From Planctomycetota bacterium (GTDB taxonomy: Bacteria; Planctomycetota; UBA11346), in the NCBI GenBank assembly GCA_013816645.1, contig JACDEC010000067.1, positions 1 to 10,533 of the forward strand: 10,533 bases of DNA. The letters run 5' to 3'. The position numbers were made by a program, and so were the translations under genes. The notes beneath the pieces are model-generated. The model had not been told where the DNA came from and ran no database searches. It saw only the letters and a list, made by a program, of their open reading frames with translations. Shown here piece after piece: positions 8,032 to 10,533 of the stretch (the first letter of the stretch is position 1; each line of letters starts with the position of its first letter).

Positions 8032-8120
8032 GGCGCGAAGCTTCAGGACGCAGTGCTCAATTACAACGCTGGGCTGGTCGGCGGCAGCGCAGGGCGCGGG
8101 CGGTGCCAGCGCGCGCCTGA

Positions 8121-8147
8121 GCGGGACTTAGCGGGACTTAGCGGGAC
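8121..8147. repeat. 10-bp tandem repeat across the rbfA stop codon
   Basis: The plus-strand unit GCGGGACTTA occurs twice exactly (8121-8130, 8131-8140), followed by a 7-base partial copy. In the rbfA sense it adds repeated TCCCGCTAAG, so the TAA stop and the preceding Ser-Arg codons are inside the repeat and the stop motif is duplicated just downstream. Confidence 0.85.
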
Positions 8148-8569
8148 GGAGCAGCGCCCGGATCCGCGGGAGGGACGCCGGTGCCTGGTTCGGGCGTACT
8201 GGTGCTGGCGCCTTCGTCCGGATCGCTGGCGCGCGCGCGACGGATGAGGTCTTCCATCTCGAAGCGTTTGCCTTCGTTGTCGTCGTACGCGAATTTCAGC
8301 CTGGGCAGCAGGCGGGTGCGCACCACCGGTGCGTAGGCGCGCTGGACGTAGCCGACGGCGTCGGCCAGCGCGCGCGCGGCGGTGCGCCGCTGCGTGGCGT
8401 CGCCGAGCACGGTGTAGTAGGCGGTGACTTCGTGGAGGTCAGCGGTCATCACCGCGCGGGTGATGGTCAGGAATCCGAGCCGCGGGTCGCGCAGGTCGCG
8501 CTGGATGACCGTGGCGATCTCGCGGTGCAGGAGGGATTCGAGGCGTTGCTGACGAGTGGGACCTGGCAT
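8138..8569 (-). CDS. rbfA: 30S ribosome-binding factor A
   Basis: RbfA binds the 30S subunit and helps mature the 5' end of 16S rRNA, notably in the cold. The 143 residues show the family's KH-like core at about 8-110: RLESLLHREIATVIQRDLRDPRLGFLTIT with the hallmark DPRLGF at 28-33, the DLHEVTAYYTVLGD strand (44-57), and the GYVQRAYAPVVRTRLLPRLKFAYDD segment ending the domain. A Pro/Thr/Ala-rich, likely disordered tail (about 113-143) ends in a 10-bp tandem repeat at the DNA level. The ATG at 8569 gives the normal N-terminus; CAGCCCCT before it is not a Shine-Dalgarno. The gene follows infB by 79 bp, the order found in many bacteria. Confidence 0.95.
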   Translation of the reverse strand: MPGPTRQQRLESLLHREIATVIQRDLRDPRLGFLTITRAVMTADLHEVTAYYTVLGDATQRRTAARALADAVGYVQRAYAPVVRTRLLPRLKFAYDDNEGKRFEMEDLIRRARASDPDEGASTSTPEPGTGVPPADPGAAPSR

Positions 8570-8577
8570 AGGGGCTG

Positions 8578-8639
8578 CGCGCTGCGGGCTGCGGACGGCG
8601 AGTGTACGGGCTGCTGACGCGCAGCGCGAAACTCGCCGT
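8578..8639 (-). repeat. Two interleaved inverted repeats in the infB-rbfA spacer
   Basis: Pair 1 is ACGGCGAGT (8595-8603) with ACTCGCCGT (8631-8639), which also encloses a GCTGC/GCAGC stem. Pair 2 is CGCGCTGCG (8578-8586) with CGCAGCGCG (8620-8628). Both are 9-bp perfect and interleaved, so in RNA they form either alternative hairpins or a pseudoknot, ending 8 bases before the rbfA start. High GC makes chance pairing possible. Confidence 0.45.
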
Positions 8640-8648
8640 TCGAAGCTG

Positions 8649-10533
8649 CTACAGCGTCCTCGCCTTCTTCTCGGAGACGAACAGCTCGAGCACGTCGCCG
8701 ACCTTGATGTCCTGGAAGCCTTCGATGGTCATGCCGCACTCGTAGGCTTCCTTGACCTCGCGCACATCCTCCTTGAAGCGGCGCAGGCTGTTCACCTTGC
8801 CGGTGTGGATGATGACATGGTCGCGGGTGATGCGCATGCCCGCGTCGCGGGTGATGCGGCCGTCGGTGACGTACAGGCCGGCGACCATGCCGACCTTCGA
8901 CGTGCTGAAGGTCGCGCGGATCTCGGCGTGGCCGATGACCTTCTCGATGACCTCGGGATCGAGCAGGCCCGACATCGCCTTCTTCAGGTCGTCGAGCAGC
9001 TCGTAGATGATGGTGTAGGTGCGGATCTCGACGCCGGTCTGGTCGGCGAGCGCGCGCGCCTTGGCGTCGGCGATGACGTGGAAGCCGAGCATCAGCGCCT
9101 TGGAGGCCTCGGCGAGGGTGATGTCGCCCGAGGTCACCGCGCCGACCGCGCTGTGGATGACCGTGCAGCGGACCTCGTCAGTGGACAGGTCGGCGATTGC
9201 CTTGTTGAGCACCTCGAGCGAGCCCGAAGCGTCGCACTTCACGATGACCTTGACCTCCTTCTTCTTCTGGAGGGCGAGGTCGCCGAAGATGGTCGCCGCG
9301 GTGGTGACCTTCGACTTGGCGGTCAGCTCGCGCTCGCGCTGGAGCTGCTGGCGCTGCTGGGCGAACTCGGCCGCCTGCTTGAGGCCGTCGACGACCTGGA
9401 AGCGGTCGCCGGCGCGCGGCATTTCGGACAGGCCGAGCACCTCGACGGCGTGGCTCGGTCCGGCGAGTTCGATCTTGTCGCCCTTCCAGTTGGTCAGGGC
9501 GCGGGCGCGGCCGTAGCCGACGCCGGCGAGCACGATGTCGCCGACGGCGAGGCTGCCGCGCTTGACCAGCAGGGTGGCGGTGACGCCCGAGCCCTCGTGG
9601 CGGTGGGCTTCGAGCACCACGCCCGAGGCGTTGGCGAAGTGGTTGGCCTTGAGGTCGAGCAGCTCGGTCTCGAGCGCCAGGCGCTCGAGCAGCTCATCGA
9701 GGCCGACGCCGCTGAGCGCCGAGCACTTGATGACCGCGGTCTCGCCGCCCCATTCCTCGGCCTGCAGGCCCTGTTCGGCGAGTTCGCGCAGCACCTTGTC
9801 GGGCTGGGCGGTCTCCTTGTCGATCTTGTTCATCGCCACGACGATGGCGACGCCGGCCGCCTTGGCGTGGTTGATCGCCTCGATGGTCTGCGGCATGACG
9901 CCGTCGTCGGCCGCGACCACGATCACCGCCACGTCGGTGGCCTGGGCGCCGCGCGCGCGCATCTCGGTGAAGGCCTGGTGGCCGGGCGTGTCGATGAACG
10001 TCACGTCCATGCCGCTGGCGGTGGTGATGGTGTAGGCGCCGATGTGCTGGGTGATGCCGCCGGCCTCGCCGGCAGCGACCTGGGTCTTCTTGATCGCATC
10101 GAGCAGGCTGGTCTTGCCGTGGTCGACGTGGCCCATGATGGTGACCACCGGCGGGCGCGGGGCGAGATCCTCGTCCTTGTCGACGACGTCGGCGGCCTCC
10201 TCGACCTCCTCCTCGACGTCCATGGCCTCGACGATGTGCACCGTCTTCTTGAATTCCTGGGACAGCAGTTCGACCGTGTCCTTGTCGAGCACCGAGTTGA
10301 TGCTCGCCATCACGCCGGCCATGAAGAGCTTGGCGATGACCGTCGCGCCCTTGATGCCCGAGGCTTCGGAGAATTCGCGCACCGTGCAGGGCACGGCGAT
10401 GTCGAACTCGGTCTTGCCCGACAGATCCATGTCCTCGGTGGACAGCGGACGCCGGCGGTTGGTGATCTTGTTGCCGAACTCGTCGACCTCGTCCTTCTCG
10501 GTGCGATGGTCCTTGTTGTCGCGCTTGGGGCCG
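8649..10533 (-). CDS. infB: Translation initiation factor IF-2 (partial, N-terminus beyond window)
   Basis: IF-2 is the GTPase that places initiator tRNA on the ribosome. The last 627 residues are visible; the reading frame is open at the window edge (first full codon at 10532), and the internal Met at 10430 is not the start because coding continues upstream with GPKRDNKDHR and NRRRPLSTEDM. In visible numbering, the IF-2N-like domain spans about 40-105 (IAVPCTVREFSEASG, VELLSQEF). An acidic linker follows, then the G domain with G1 GHVDHGKT (134-141), G2 GGITQHIGAY, G3 DTPGH (181-185), G4 NKID (235-238) and G5 SAL. After this come the beta-barrel domain II (HEGSGVTATLLVKRGSL), domain III and the tRNA-binding C-terminal domain ending FVSEKKARTL. 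All GTPase motifs are intact. rbfA follows 79 bp downstream. Confidence 0.98.
   Translation of the reverse strand, partial: GPKRDNKDHRTEKDEVDEFGNKITNRRRPLSTEDMDLSGKTEFDIAVPCTVREFSEASGIKGATVIAKLFMAGVMASINSVLDKDTVELLSQEFKKTVHIVEAMDVEEEVEEAADVVDKDEDLAPRPPVVTIMGHVDHGKTSLLDAIKKTQVAAGEAGGITQHIGAYTITTASGMDVTFIDTPGHQAFTEMRARGAQATDVAVIVVAADDGVMPQTIEAINHAKAAGVAIVVAMNKIDKETAQPDKVLRELAEQGLQAEEWGGETAVIKCSALSGVGLDELLERLALETELLDLKANHFANASGVVLEAHRHEGSGVTATLLVKRGSLAVGDIVLAGVGYGRARALTNWKGDKIELAGPSHAVEVLGLSEMPRAGDRFQVVDGLKQAAEFAQQRQQLQRERELTAKSKVTTAATIFGDLALQKKKEVKVIVKCDASGSLEVLNKAIADLSTDEVRCTVIHSAVGAVTSGDITLAEASKALMLGFHVIADAKARALADQTGVEIRTYTIIYELLDDLKKAMSGLLDPEVIEKVIGHAEIRATFSTSKVGMVAGLYVTDGRITRDAGMRITRDHVIIHTGKVNSLRRFKEDVREVKEAYECGMTIEGFQDIKVGDVLELFVSEKKARTL

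Noticed and set aside
7093..8247. Plus-strand open frame of 384 codons over gpsA
   Set aside because: Gln/Gly/Arg-rich shadow of gpsA and rbfA, which are intact on the other strand.
10428..10430. ATG as the start of infB
   Set aside because: The frame stays open to the window edge with IF-2-like basic, charged residues, and IF-2 normally has a longer N-terminal part, so this Met is internal.

Overview
This is a high-GC stretch that looks like the chromosome of a Gram-negative bacterium. It carries a sigma-54 activator, an ECF sigma/anti-sigma pair, a secreted beta-helix protein, an envelope-type beta-rich protein, and a housekeeping block (infB-rbfA-gpsA). Several genes lack a clear Shine-Dalgarno sequence. 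The gene mix would suit Planctomycetota or a related PVC lineage, but this rests on gene content only and is low confidence. I see no mobile element, RNA gene, CRISPR array or phage gene.

Left part (1-3041): an NtrC-type sigma-54 response regulator, cut at its C-terminal end by the window edge, is transcribed leftward. It is divergent from a secreted right-handed beta-helix protein of 569 aa (1332-3041). The 131 bp between them show no convincing promoter or operator.

Signalling part (3081-5460): an ECF sigma factor and a membrane-anchored putative anti-sigma factor overlap by 4 bp (ATGA) and run leftward. Divergent from them is a single-domain Rcp1-like response regulator with a good extended -10 promoter and Shine-Dalgarno.

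Uncharacterised pair (5485-6157): two small genes, each exactly 84 codons plus stop, stand back to back. Their proteins are clearly paralogous (shared WQVEVDL and VAT motifs, about 26 identities over about 74 aligned residues by eye). An 8-bp perfect inverted repeat lies near the middle of their shared 163-bp upstream region. I recognise no family. This is the most novel-looking element here.

Housekeeping part (6236-10533, all leftward): infB (5' part outside the window), rbfA, gpsA, then an exported beta-rich protein whose start overlaps the gpsA stop by 4 bp. A perfect 12-bp hairpin at 6183-6211 closes this block against the converging small gene. The infB-rbfA spacer holds two interleaved 9-bp inverted repeats, and a 10-bp tandem repeat spans the rbfA stop codon.
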